Source of the DNA: Alphaproteobacteria bacterium
Lineage (GTDB): Bacteria > Pseudomonadota > Alphaproteobacteria > MPNO01 > UBA2964
Direction of reading: 5' to 3'
Assembly (NCBI GenBank): GCA_012103315.1
Contig: WLWZ01000001.1
Coordinates: 806,001-870,000 of the forward strand
Length of the DNA stretch: 64,000 nt
Of this stretch, positions 35,396 through 43,884 are shown piece after piece (the first letter of the stretch is position 1; every line of letters starts with the position of its first letter). Both the position numbers and the translations under genes were made by a program. The notes beneath the pieces were generated by a model. It was not told the DNA's origin and searched no databases. It saw only the letters and a list, made by a program, of their open reading frames with translations.

Positions 35396-37465
35396 ATGTT
35401 TCGGAATGTTGACCCTCTTCTAAAACCCAAATCCATCGCGATCGTTGGCGCTAGCGAAACAGGCGGTGATGGTTGGTCGCGCGTTCTGTTTAACAATCTG
35501 AAGGAAGCGGGGTTCCCGGTTCCGACCTATTTGATTAATCCGCGTCGCGACGAATTATGGGGTGAGAAAGTCTATCCCGATTTTGCCTCGCTGCCAGAAG
35601 CCATTGATCATGCGCTGGTTATTGTTCCAGCACGTTTCGTCAACGATATGATACGGGAAGGCGTTGACAATGGTCTGAAGGCGGCAACGATATTCTCAGC
35701 GAGTTTCGGGGAGGGCCGGAAGAACATTGGCCTGGAGCGTGGCGAAGAGCTTAAGTCTATTATCACCGAGTCTGGAATCTCAGTCTGTGGGCCAAATTGC
35801 ATGGGGCTATTCTGTTTGCCGCAGGACATTCAACTGTATCCGACGACCCGATTGCGCAATCTCCCTAAGGGAGAGGTTGGCGGCATCTTCCATTCCGGTG
35901 GTACGCTGGGCTACTGGTTTGCCCAAGCGGCGCAGCGAGGGCTTGGTTTCTCCTATGCGATGTCGTGCGGTAATGAATTCGGTCTTGATAGTGCTGATTA
36001 TCTGAACTTTTTGGTCGATGACCCGGATACCAAAATCATCGTTGGTATGATCGAAAGTGTTCGACGTCCGAAGGAGTTTATGGAAGCCGCTCGCCGTGCG
36101 TTTGAAGCGAAGAAACCAGTAATTTTAATGAAACTCGGCAGCAGCGAGCTGGGTAAAGAGCAGGCAAAGACCCATACTGGCGCGGTCGCGGTTGATGATG
36201 ATGTTTTCAATGCCATGTGTCACCGCTATGGCATTACACGTTGTAAATCCATTGATGAGATGGTCGATTTCGCGCTCTCATTTCGTCAAAACCGTCTACC
36301 CCGCGGTAACAAGCTTGCCGTAGTTACGACAAGTGGTGGCGCAGTCGGACTGACCCTGGAGGCTGTCGGGGATGAAGGCGGGAAACTTGCCGAACTTTCA
36401 TCCGATAGCTTTAACAAGATGGATCAATTCGTGCCGGAAGGAGTGGACGTTCATAACCCGATGGATGCTGGCTCCACACTGGCGGGTAAAGTGCCTGATT
36501 TCTGCGCTCTCTGCGAAATGTTTGCGGCGGACGACGATGTCGACATCATCGCGGTGCAAGGTCGAGTGCCGCTCGCCGATGATGTGGTCAAAACACCCGA
36601 AAGCTACATCAAGTTAAAGAACTCCACTGACAAACCAATCTTCGCCTTTACGCGTATGGCACAGAACTGTGATGCAGCGTTACGGGAATTTCAGGACGGT
36701 GCTGGAATGCCATTTTTGTTCAGTGTTCCAACCATGGTGCGATCGATGCAGGCACTCGTTCATTATGGCGCAGCGCGGCGTAGGGGTTTGCCAGAATTGC
36801 CAGCTGCATCCGGTGATGCTGACAACGTTGTAGAAGACAGGCTAGCTGAGGTGTTGTCAGAGCGCGGATTAACCGCGCCCCATCAAACAGTGACAGCTGA
36901 CCCCGAAGGAGCTGCTGCTGCTGCCATTGAAATCGGTTTTCCAGTGGCGCTAAAGATCGTTTCTGACGAAATCAGTCATAAAACGGAAGCCGGTGGCGTC
37001 GTATTGGATTTAAAGGATGCTGATGCAGTCAAAGATGCTGCTATTGATCTGCAAAATCGGATCGGTGCCGACAAGATTGACGGATTTCTTATCCAGGAAA
37101 TGGTCGATGGGTTGGAAATGTTGGTCGGTGTTCGAGAGGATCCTGACTTCGGTCCATTGGTCGTTATTGGCCTCGGCGGCATTTTCGTGGAACTAATGAA
37201 GGACGTGTCTTTGCGCCTTGCGCCAGTGAACGAAGGCGATGCGAAAGAGATGCTGTCTGAGCTGCGCGGCGCGAAAGCGCTCGAAGGATTTCGGGGGCAG
37301 GCGCCGCGAGATGTCGATGCTTTGGCTAAGTCGATCGTCGCACTATCTGATTTTTTTGTTCATCATCGGACTTGGTTATCAGAGATCGAAGTCAATCCGG
37401 TGATTGTCCTTGAAGAAGGAAAAGGAGTGCGGGCGGTTGACGTACGGCCTGTTCGGAGAGATTAA
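35396..37465 (+). CDS. ADP-forming acyl-CoA synthetase, FerA-like
   Basis: 689 residues, a complete acetate-CoA ligase (ADP-forming) fold: CoA-binding domain (LLKPKSIAIVGASETGGDG), CGPNCMGLF, phosphohistidine segment AKTHTGAVAVDDDVF, then the ATP-grasp domain (VALKIVSDEISHKTEAGGVVLDL, GLGGIFVELMKDVS, EIEVNPVIV). The Sphingobium feruloyl-CoA synthetase FerA belongs to this family and is encoded next to the hydratase-lyase FerB. Here the same order of ligase then hydratase-lyase-like crotonase (37543) is seen, so feruloyl- or related hydroxycinnamoyl-CoA formation is a reasoned inference. It is the intact counterpart of the broken gene at 9965-12158. Confidence 0.87.
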   Translation: MFRNVDPLLKPKSIAIVGASETGGDGWSRVLFNNLKEAGFPVPTYLINPRRDELWGEKVYPDFASLPEAIDHALVIVPARFVNDMIREGVDNGLKAATIFSASFGEGRKNIGLERGEELKSIITESGISVCGPNCMGLFCLPQDIQLYPTTRLRNLPKGEVGGIFHSGGTLGYWFAQAAQRGLGFSYAMSCGNEFGLDSADYLNFLVDDPDTKIIVGMIESVRRPKEFMEAARRAFEAKKPVILMKLGSSELGKEQAKTHTGAVAVDDDVFNAMCHRYGITRCKSIDEMVDFALSFRQNRLPRGNKLAVVTTSGGAVGLTLEAVGDEGGKLAELSSDSFNKMDQFVPEGVDVHNPMDAGSTLAGKVPDFCALCEMFAADDDVDIIAVQGRVPLADDVVKTPESYIKLKNSTDKPIFAFTRMAQNCDAALREFQDGAGMPFLFSVPTMVRSMQALVHYGAARRRGLPELPAASGDADNVVEDRLAEVLSERGLTAPHQTVTADPEGAAAAAIEIGFPVALKIVSDEISHKTEAGGVVLDLKDADAVKDAAIDLQNRIGADKIDGFLIQEMVDGLEMLVGVREDPDFGPLVVIGLGGIFVELMKDVSLRLAPVNEGDAKEMLSELRGAKALEGFRGQAPRDVDALAKSIVALSDFFVHHRTWLSEIEVNPVIVLEEGKGVRAVDVRPVRRD

Positions 37466-37481
37466 AAGGGGGACCTTTTTT
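37464..37481 (+). terminator. Weak hairpin with T tract after the acyl-CoA synthetase
   Basis: aaaagg (37464-37469) and cctttt (37474-37479) pair around a ggga loop and run into two more T residues. The stem overlaps the stop codon. It is short, so it may only attenuate transcription into the crotonase gene. Confidence 0.3.
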
Positions 37482-37542
37482 ACGTTGTCAGGAGCGCTGC
37501 CGAGATGGCGTTTGGAACTAGTTTTTAAATGGGAGGAATTTA

Positions 37543-38496
37543 ATGCTTAAGAAGAAATATAGTTGCGTAAAAGTAAACCAGCAGAAGGACGGGATCACTT
37601 GGGTGACCTTTAACCGTCCTGAAAAACGTAATGCCATGAGCCCCACATTCCATGCGGAGATGATGGAGATCATGACGCTGCTGGAAACAGATCCAGATAC
37701 CAAGCTGGTTATTTTGACTGGTGAAGGTACCGCGTATAGCGCCGGCCAGGATCTTAAAGAATATTTCCGTGAGACGGATGGTAATGCCGAGGCCAAGGCG
37801 CAAGCGAGCGCGAATAGCCGTTGGCGGAATGAGAAGCTCTGGATGTACAACAAGCCAACCATTTCGATGGTCAATGGTTTCTGCATCGGCGGCGCTTTTA
37901 CACATTGTCTTTGCGCTGACTTCTCTATCGCTGCTAACGAGGCCGTTTTCAGCTTGTCAGAAGTGAACTGGGGTATCTTGCCAGGCGGTATGGTTTCCAA
38001 ACTGGTGAGCGACACATTCCGGGCTCGTGACGCAATGTTCTATGCCTGCACAGGGCGGACTTTCAAGGGTAAGGAAGCTGCGGCTATGGGTATGGTCAAC
38101 CTTTCTGTCCCCAAGAAAAATCTGCGTAGAGAAACTCTCAAACTCGCTAAGGAATTGCTTGAGAAGAATCCCAATGTATTGCGCGGTACTAAACATGCAA
38201 TCCGTGCGACACAGGATATGTCTTGGCGTGCGGCAGCTGATTATCTCAACGCCAAGGGTGCTGAGATTAAGCAGCGAGATCAAGCGCGCGGTCATGATGC
38301 GTATGCTGAGGGCATTCGTCAGTTCATTGACGAGAAAGCCTATCGCCCGGTGTTCTCGCCTTATGTTGGTGCAGCGGACGGTAAGACGACTGAAAAGGGT
38401 GGCAAGCGCCGCCCGTCAGCAGCTCGTAAAACGGCGCCGAAAAAGAAAGCGCCCGCGAGAAAGAAAGCGGCTAAGAAAACAGCCCGGAGAAAGTAA
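37543..38496 (+). CDS. Feruloyl-CoA hydratase-lyase-like crotonase with C-terminal basic tail
   Basis: 317 residues. The core (1 to about 275) has WVTFNRPEKRNAMSP, YSAGQDLKEYFRETDG, MVNGFCIGGAF, SLSEVNWGILPGGMVSK and FIDEKAYRP, matching p-hydroxycinnamoyl-CoA hydratase-lyase, including the EYF tyrosine and the SEVNW glutamate used in the hydration/retro-aldol steps. The last about 40 residues (KKKAPARKKAAKKTARRK at the end) form a histone-H1-like tail that is not part of the fold. A strong terminator follows. Next to the FerA-like ligase; together they would convert a hydroxycinnamate to an aromatic aldehyde plus acetyl-CoA. Confidence 0.86.
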   Translation: MLKKKYSCVKVNQQKDGITWVTFNRPEKRNAMSPTFHAEMMEIMTLLETDPDTKLVILTGEGTAYSAGQDLKEYFRETDGNAEAKAQASANSRWRNEKLWMYNKPTISMVNGFCIGGAFTHCLCADFSIAANEAVFSLSEVNWGILPGGMVSKLVSDTFRARDAMFYACTGRTFKGKEAAAMGMVNLSVPKKNLRRETLKLAKELLEKNPNVLRGTKHAIRATQDMSWRAAADYLNAKGAEIKQRDQARGHDAYAEGIRQFIDEKAYRPVFSPYVGAADGKTTEKGGKRRPSAARKTAPKKKAPARKKAAKKTARRK

Positions 38497-38523
38497 TCTC
38501 CGGTTTCCAGGTCTAGCTGGATC

Positions 38524-38558
38524 AGAAACGGCGCGGATGATTTCCGCGCCGTTTCTTT
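38524..38558 (+). terminator. Strong bidirectional intrinsic terminator
   Basis: A perfect 14-bp GC-rich stem, agaaacggcgcgga (38524-38537) and its complement at 38543-38556, with loop tgatt and T residues after it. It lies between the convergent crotonase gene and the decarboxylase-like gene and probably stops transcription from the plus strand; the reverse direction also has T-rich sequence. Confidence 0.88.
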
Positions 38559-38572
38559 ATCTGTTATGGAGC

Positions 38573-39562
38573 TTATTCGCTCCAGGAAATGATCGGCGTG
38601 AAGTAATCGTCTATGGGTTCTGGCTTTTCGAGAAAGTGCTGATCGACCAGGTGTTTCATGAAAGTCTCAAGCGTTCCCCGGTTGGGTTCGACGCCATAGG
38701 CCCAGGTGTTGGCCCCCATGAGTGCTTGCATTTCTTCAATTTCATCATGAAGCCATGGCAACATGAGACGCTGCGCGCCAGAAAACCGCATTTGCTCGAT
38801 CGCCCAGCTTTTCGATTGTTCGCAGGCTTTAAAAAGAGCTTCAGCCATCCAGGGGTGCTCGTTGAAGAGCTCCTCGCGAATTACCAACGTGTGCATAATC
38901 GGATGTATGCCGGTTTTCTGATAATAGGCTTTTTCGAGTTCTCTATAGTTTGGGAATAGTCTCGTCACGTTTTGACCCTCATGCAAAGCGTCGGGCCGAC
39001 GGGCACCAAAATAGGTGTCAATTTCACCGGCTTCGAGCATTTCGTTGAGGGATCTGTCCCCAGGAATAATTGTAAGCGGTAGCTCTTTGGTCGGGCGGAG
39101 GTCCATGTCATGGTCTTCCGCACGTGGCGTGTTCACACCACCTTCGAACCATTGGATAGAATCCATATCGACGTCAAATTCGTCCTGAAGAATACCGCGA
39201 ACCCAGACCCCAGCGGTCTGGCGATACTCCTGTACGCCAACGCGTTTACCTTCCAGATCTTTTGCGGTCTTTATGCCCGCATTTTTATTTATGAAGACAA
39301 ATCCATGCCGAAATACCCGAGACGGGAATACAGGGATGGCCACGTATGGGAAATCGCCCCGAATTTTTGAAATAAAATAGTGGGCCATCGACATCTCTGC
39401 GACGTCGAAGGAGTGTGTTTTAATCATCCGCGCAAAAATTTCGGGGGGAGACTGTATCGCGATATATCGGAGGTCGATGCCTTCGGGTTGGATTGCCCCT
39501 GTGCTGAGCGCTTCCATTCTGTCGTAAGGCCCACAGGCCATGGTTATCGCTAATTTCGCCAC
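38573..39562 (-). CDS. 4,5-dihydroxyphthalate-decarboxylase-like protein (NMT1/SBP fold)
   Basis: About 329 residues. The GTG at 39562 is preferred as start because ggaggt precedes it by 7 bases. The sequence (ACGPYDRMEALSTGAIQPEGIDL, ETFMK, DVAEMSMAHYFI, FPSRVFRHGFVFIN, GKRVGVQEYRQTAGVWVRG) matches the 4,5-dihydroxyphthalate decarboxylase group, which shares the periplasmic-binding-protein fold. There is no signal peptide, favouring a cytosolic enzyme over an ABC receptor, and no permease genes lie near. Decarboxylation of an aromatic acid fits the surrounding catabolic genes. Confidence 0.82.
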   Translation of the reverse strand: MAKLAITMACGPYDRMEALSTGAIQPEGIDLRYIAIQSPPEIFARMIKTHSFDVAEMSMAHYFISKIRGDFPYVAIPVFPSRVFRHGFVFINKNAGIKTAKDLEGKRVGVQEYRQTAGVWVRGILQDEFDVDMDSIQWFEGGVNTPRAEDHDMDLRPTKELPLTIIPGDRSLNEMLEAGEIDTYFGARRPDALHEGQNVTRLFPNYRELEKAYYQKTGIHPIMHTLVIREELFNEHPWMAEALFKACEQSKSWAIEQMRFSGAQRLMLPWLHDEIEEMQALMGANTWAYGVEPNRGTLETFMKHLVDQHFLEKPEPIDDYFTPIISWSE

Positions 39563-39790
39563 GAGACTTACCTCCAAAAGGGACAGTGATATTTGGAATC
39601 ACACTTTGTTTGAATCCGGAGCGAGCCTAGAGATGACGGGTTTGAAGTCAAGGGTAGTCCCTAAGTTTACGCACGGCAATGTGATTGGGAATTTAAAACC
39701 CAAACGCCCAATATTGATGAGGAATAAACAGGTATTTGTGGTGTTTTACTTGATGTATGCAGCGCAACGGAAAATCGAAAGATAACGACT

Positions 39791-40021
39791 ATGTCACCAA
39801 ATCAATGTCGCGCGGCACGAGGTCTGCTCAAATGGACCCAACCCCGCCTTGCTGGAGCGTCTGGCGTTGGATTGTCGACAATCAATCGCTATGAAAACGA
39901 GACCCGTCCACCACGAAAAACGGCGATTGTTCGCCTCCAGGGCGCCCTTGAATCAGCAGGCGTTGAGTTTTTGTTTGAAAACGACACACAAGGTGTCGGG
40001 GTACGCCTTCGTAAAAGCTAA
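39791..40021 (+). CDS. Small XRE-type helix-turn-helix regulator
   Basis: 76 residues, essentially one Cro/CI-type HTH: NQCRAARGLLKWTQPRLAG, then GVGLSTINRYENETRPPR as turn and recognition helix. The C-terminal part (LESAGVEFLFENDTQGVGVRLRK) is the short tail common in alphaproteobacterial single-domain XRE regulators. It lies alone in a 450-bp interval between the decarboxylase-like gene and the leuCD operon. Target unknown. Confidence 0.82.
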   Translation: MSPNQCRAARGLLKWTQPRLAGASGVGLSTINRYENETRPPRKTAIVRLQGALESAGVEFLFENDTQGVGVRLRKS

Positions 40022-40027
40022 TTTCGA

Positions 40028-40279
40028 TCAGTCGTCAGTCGTACGAGAATTTGCTGCTTGGATGTGATCGTCAGAATCATACCCACGCCGACTACTATAG
40101 AATACGAGGAACATTAACCCTGCTCCGAGAGCAAACGTGATCGTGACTCCTAGCGCCAGAGCGATCTTTCCATGCGTTGAGATCTCAACATCATTGATCC
40201 CAACCCAGGTCTCATAGGCTGCATACCCAGTGCCTCCTAAAAGGACGATCCAAAATACGACAACAAGAGCGATTTTCAT
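40028..40279 (-). CDS. Small two-helix membrane protein
   Basis: About 83 residues from the Met at 40279 (MKIALVVVFWIVLLGGTGYAAY). It has two hydrophobic helices (residues about 3-22 and 40-63) with a positively charged, then acidic C-terminus (SSRRGYDSDDH). Starting 13 codons earlier would overlap leuD. It follows leuD by 11 bases and so is probably the third gene of that transcript. No function is assigned. Confidence 0.6.
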   Translation of the reverse strand: MKIALVVVFWIVLLGGTGYAAYETWVGINDVEISTHGKIALALGVTITFALGAGLMFLVFYSSRRGYDSDDHIQAANSRTTDD

Positions 40280-40290
40280 TGTTCTTAGAA

Positions 40291-40914
40291 CTATTGTTGC
40301 GCCGCGGATAATTCCCACGGGGCGACATCGATATATCGCCCTTCGAATGTGGTGATGTCATCCTCGTACTGCAATGTGTACCCGACAGCATCGAGTCCTT
40401 TCAAAAGACGGTTCCGGCGATGGGCATCTATTTCAAAGGGATAGACTGATTGATCAGGGGCGGTAACGGTTTGCGCTTCTAGATCAACGGTTACTTCTGC
40501 GCCCGGGCCGTCATGTAGCTGTTGTCTGAGCAGCGCGACAGTTTCTTCTGGTAATACAACCGGGAGCAGGCCGTTATTAAAGGAGTTGTTGTAAAAGATA
40601 TCACCAAATCTGGTCGCAATAATGGCGCGGAAGCCAGCATCCACGAGTGTGAACACTGCGCCTTCCCGGGATGAGCCACAGCCAAAGTTGTGGGAGGCAA
40701 CGATAATCCGCGATGGCCGAAACCCCTCCTTATTGAGGATGAAGGACCCGATTTCATTCCCATCCTGGTCTAGCCGAAGGTCTTTAAAAACATATCCGCC
40801 ATAGCGTTCGTCACGCGGCATCATGAGGTGCCGTGCCGGCAAAATTTGGTCGGTATCAATATTGTCCTGATCCATCGGCACTGCCACTGAAGTAAAACAG
40901 GTAAATGGTTCCAT
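40291..40914 (-). CDS. leuD: 3-isopropylmalate dehydratase small subunit
   Basis: 207 residues. It forms the swivelling domain of isopropylmalate isomerase, which converts 2- to 3-isopropylmalate in leucine synthesis. Typical segments are PMDQDNIDTDQILPARHL, FGCGSSREGAVFTL (substrate loop) and IFYNNSFNNGLLPVVLP. Start overlaps the leuC stop by one base (tgatg), so the subunits are translated together. Full family length. Confidence 0.95.
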   Translation of the reverse strand: MEPFTCFTSVAVPMDQDNIDTDQILPARHLMMPRDERYGGYVFKDLRLDQDGNEIGSFILNKEGFRPSRIIVASHNFGCGSSREGAVFTLVDAGFRAIIATRFGDIFYNNSFNNGLLPVVLPEETVALLRQQLHDGPGAEVTVDLEAQTVTAPDQSVYPFEIDAHRRNRLLKGLDAVGYTLQYEDDITTFEGRYIDVAPWELSAAQQ

Positions 40915-42323
40915 CAGTTTTTCTCCATCTTACGTACATCGGTGAAATACCCAGTGACGGCTGCTGCCGCTGCCATTGCGGGGCTAACGAGATGTGTCCG
41001 TGCGCCACGTCCTTGGCGGCCTTCGAAGTTTCTATTCGATGTTGAGGCACACCGTTCTTCGTTTTGCACGAAGTCACCGTTGACGCCGATACACATTGAA
41101 CAACCCGCTGCTGGGCGCCATTCGACACCGGCGGCCTCAAAAATCTTGTCTAATCCTTCCTGCTCCGCCTGGGCTCGGATCAATCCTGAGCCGGGAACGA
41201 TGATTGCAGGAATACGAGCGGTGCGGTCTTTTAAAACACTTGCAGCGTCGCGGAGGTCTTCGATCCGGCTGTTGGTGCAAGAGCCGATGAATACCCGGTC
41301 AACTTTGATGTCTGAAATAGGCTGTCCTGGAACGAGACCCATATAGTCCATTTTTCGACTTAGGGCGTCTTGACGTTTAGAATCAGTTTCCAACGACGGG
41401 TCGGGTATAGAGCTGCTTACAGGCAAGACATCTTCGGGGCTTGTTCCCCAGGTTACCATTGGTTCGATTGAAGCAGCATCCAGAGTCTCTTCTTTATCAA
41501 ATTCGGCGGCGTCATCTGTCGGTAATGTGCACCAGAATTGTTCAGCTTTATCCCAATCGTTTCCTTGCGGGGCGAACGGGCGGCCTTTGAGATATCTGTA
41601 GGTGGTGCCATCGGGTGCGATCATTCCAGCGCGAGCGCCTGCTTCAATCGACATATTGCAGACTGTCAGTCGTTCATCGACAGAGAATTCCTGAATAACC
41701 GGACCGGCATACTCGATGACATGTCCAGTTCCACCAGCAGCACCAATATGGCCAATGATGGCTAGAATAACGTCCTTTGCCGTTACGCCGATTGACCGTC
41801 TCCCCGTCACAGTGATCCGCATAGATTTGGGTTTAGGCTGCCAGAGGGTTTGTGTCGCAAGCACATGGCTTACATCTGAGGCCCCTATGCCAAAAGCGAG
41901 GGCGCCGAGGGCGCCATGCGTTGATGTATGAGAGTCACCGCAAACGATGATTGTGCCGGGCTGCGTAATGCCTTGCTCCGGTCCGACAACATGAATAATG
42001 CCACGGCGTTCATCGTCCAAGCCAAACAGGTTGAGCTTGTTGCGCTCTGCATTGCTTATGAGGTTTTGAACGAGTGCCTGTGTATCAGCATCGACATAGT
42101 CAGAGTCATTCAAACCGGTCGTTGGGGTGTAGTGATCGGGTATTGCGAAGGTTCGTTCGGGGTGTCGGACTGTGCGATTGTTGCCATGCAACATGTTGAA
42201 CGCATGAAATGAGAGCTCATGGCAAAAATGACGATCAATAAAGAGGAGGGTTTGCCCAGCCTCGTTCGTGGTTATTGAGTGCCGATCCCAAATTTTCTCG
42301 AATAATGATCGAGGTTGCGCCAT
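40914..42323 (-). CDS. leuC: 3-isopropylmalate dehydratase large subunit
   Basis: About 469 residues from ATG 42323, which is preceded by gaggaag; an upstream in-frame start adds six residues. Aconitase-fold enzyme binding a 4Fe-4S cluster: CGDSHTSTHGALGALAFGIG carries the first Cys, IGSCTNSR the second, and CSMCIGVNGD the CxxC pair, plus the substrate Arg in SNRNFEGRQG. It heads the leuCD operon. leuB and leuA are not in the window. Confidence 0.96.
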   Translation of the reverse strand: MAQPRSLFEKIWDRHSITTNEAGQTLLFIDRHFCHELSFHAFNMLHGNNRTVRHPERTFAIPDHYTPTTGLNDSDYVDADTQALVQNLISNAERNKLNLFGLDDERRGIIHVVGPEQGITQPGTIIVCGDSHTSTHGALGALAFGIGASDVSHVLATQTLWQPKPKSMRITVTGRRSIGVTAKDVILAIIGHIGAAGGTGHVIEYAGPVIQEFSVDERLTVCNMSIEAGARAGMIAPDGTTYRYLKGRPFAPQGNDWDKAEQFWCTLPTDDAAEFDKEETLDAASIEPMVTWGTSPEDVLPVSSSIPDPSLETDSKRQDALSRKMDYMGLVPGQPISDIKVDRVFIGSCTNSRIEDLRDAASVLKDRTARIPAIIVPGSGLIRAQAEQEGLDKIFEAAGVEWRPAAGCSMCIGVNGDFVQNEERCASTSNRNFEGRQGRGARTHLVSPAMAAAAAVTGYFTDVRKMEKN

Positions 42324-42393
42324 ATCAGTTCTTCCTCGCAATTTTTAACGGGGAAAGACTAGCACGCCTGCCTAGAGGACGTCCTGCGGCGTA

Positions 42394-42996
42394 TTATCCG
42401 TCTTTTTTGGCCTCAGCCTCGGTGGGGAGGGCATGACGTTGCATGAGGCGGGCCTGCGCTACAGCAAACAGCAGCGTCAAAATCATCAAGCCGAAGACCT
42501 TGAAAGACACCCAGAAATCGGTGCTTTGCGTACGCCAGACGATTTCATTGAGAACTGCCATCGACGCAAAGAAGCAAGCAAATCGAAACGTGAGCTTGTG
42601 CCAGCCGGTATCGTTCATTGGCCAGGCCGATGACATGAGCGGTTTTAGCAAAGGCTTTTTGAACAAGAGTCCACCAAACAAAATGAGAGAGAATAAGGCT
42701 TCAACGATGGTGGGCTTCATTTTGATAAAGGTTTCATCCTGGAGCCAAAGTGTTAGACCGCCAAAAACGACGACAATGACTGCTGTTATTAGCGGCATCA
42801 TGGGCACACGTCGCGCTACAATTAGCGAGATGATTAAAGCAATGACGGTGGCAATCATTAACGCCGCTGTTGCTGCAAGAAGGGAACTGCTGTCGTCGGT
42901 TTTGGGGGCGAAAAGGTACGCGGCGAAAAATACAGCCAGCGGGACATAATCAACAACTGGCTTCAGCCAGGTGGGTTCGGCTTTTTTATCGGTCAT
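42394..42996 (-). CDS. yciB: YciB/IspZ inner-membrane septation protein
   Basis: 200 residues with about six membrane helices. Diagnostic wording: KPVVDYVPLAVFFAAYLF, TLWLQDETFIKMKPTIVEAL (the LQDxTFIKxKPT motif) and NEIVWRTQSTDFWVSFKVFGL. The protein belongs to the intracellular septation protein A family, linked to cell-envelope integrity and division. It is upstream of leuC on the same strand with a 70-bp gap; probably an independent transcript. Confidence 0.93.
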   Translation of the reverse strand: MTDKKAEPTWLKPVVDYVPLAVFFAAYLFAPKTDDSSSLLAATAALMIATVIALIISLIVARRVPMMPLITAVIVVVFGGLTLWLQDETFIKMKPTIVEALFSLILFGGLLFKKPLLKPLMSSAWPMNDTGWHKLTFRFACFFASMAVLNEIVWRTQSTDFWVSFKVFGLMILTLLFAVAQARLMQRHALPTEAEAKKDG

Positions 42997-43106
42997 TCGA
43001 CTTCCTGAAATCTATCGCGCGGATATTAGTTGCGGGTATAGCGAAGAGCAATGAAGCAATAATAAAGGTGGTGGCGCGTTGACGCCGCGACAATGGCAAA
43101 TTACCG

Positions 43107-43121
43107 TTCTGTTTAACAGAA
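43107..43121. promoter_or_regulatory. 15-bp palindrome upstream of dienelactone hydrolase
   Basis: ttctgtt-t-aacagaa is a perfect 7-bp inverted repeat around one central base, 45 bases before the dienelactone hydrolase start and immediately followed by a second hairpin (agcccgc 43123-43129 with gtgggct to 43141). It has the shape of a repressor operator; no regulator gene lies beside it. Confidence 0.4.
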
Positions 43122-43166
43122 AAGCCCGCATTTTGTGGGCTGTATAGAGGTAACAGGGAGATTTCA

Positions 43167-43868
43167 ATGGCTGAATATACGGAAGTGCAAGTCGATGGTA
43201 ATCCAATGCGGATCGCTTGTTCGGTCCCTGCAGGTGGTGGCCCACATCCTGCAGTCGTGGTGATGTATCACCGCGGTGGCTACGATGATTTTACGCTGAA
43301 AGTTTGCGATGACCTTGCGGAAGCAGGTTATGTCGCAGCATCTATGGATCTGTATCATTGGCCGCCGCTTTTAGAACCGGCTTCGGAAAACCCGTTTCCC
43401 AAAGATCCTGAAATAATCAAGGATGTGGCGGCAACCGTCGATTGGCTCTCTGCCCGTGGCGATGTTGATATGGGTAAACTCGGCATTCTTGGTCACTGCA
43501 TGGGCGGTCGTATGGCGTTGCTTGGAGCGTCGACGCATGAAGCGTTCAAAGCCTGTGTGCCTTACTATCCGGGTAATATGTTCAAGCCTTGGAGTGAAGA
43601 CGGACCAGCGCCGTTTGAGCTGCTTAACGGTATGAAAGGTACAGTGCGTGGATTCTTCGGTAATGATGATCAAAATCCTTCGCCGGAAGACCGCGACAAA
43701 ATTTCGGCAGAGTTGACGCGTCTGGGTGTTGAACATGAGTTCGATGGCTATGACGGTGCCGGTCACGCTTTTCAGAATTTTGTAGCGCCGGAACGGTTCC
43801 GCCCTGAAGCGACGGCTGATTCCTGGGGCAAGACTATTACTTATCTCGATAGCACATTGAAGGGATAA
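43167..43868 (+). CDS. Dienelactone hydrolase family protein
   Basis: 233 residues, alpha/beta hydrolase. The catalytic triad is Cys in GILGHCMGGRMAL, Asp in FFGNDDQNPSPEDRD and His in GAGHAFQNF; the cysteine nucleophile separates it from serine esterases. The family opens dienelactone to maleylacetate in catechol breakdown, but many members have other ester substrates. The next gene (DUF2141) begins 16 bases after the stop. Preceded by the two hairpins at 43107-43141. Confidence 0.9.
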   Translation: MAEYTEVQVDGNPMRIACSVPAGGGPHPAVVVMYHRGGYDDFTLKVCDDLAEAGYVAASMDLYHWPPLLEPASENPFPKDPEIIKDVAATVDWLSARGDVDMGKLGILGHCMGGRMALLGASTHEAFKACVPYYPGNMFKPWSEDGPAPFELLNGMKGTVRGFFGNDDQNPSPEDRDKISAELTRLGVEHEFDGYDGAGHAFQNFVAPERFRPEATADSWGKTITYLDSTLKG

Positions 43869-43884
43869 CAACATTCGTCTACCG

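Noticed and set aside
38027..38959. 310-codon plus-strand ORF
   Set aside because: Overlaps the crotonase in another frame, crosses the strong terminator and runs antisense into the decarboxylase-like gene; Arg-rich shadow.
39540..39785. 81-codon plus-strand ORF ahead of the XRE gene
   Set aside because: Overlaps the decarboxylase-like start antisense, no ribosome-binding site and no recognisable features.
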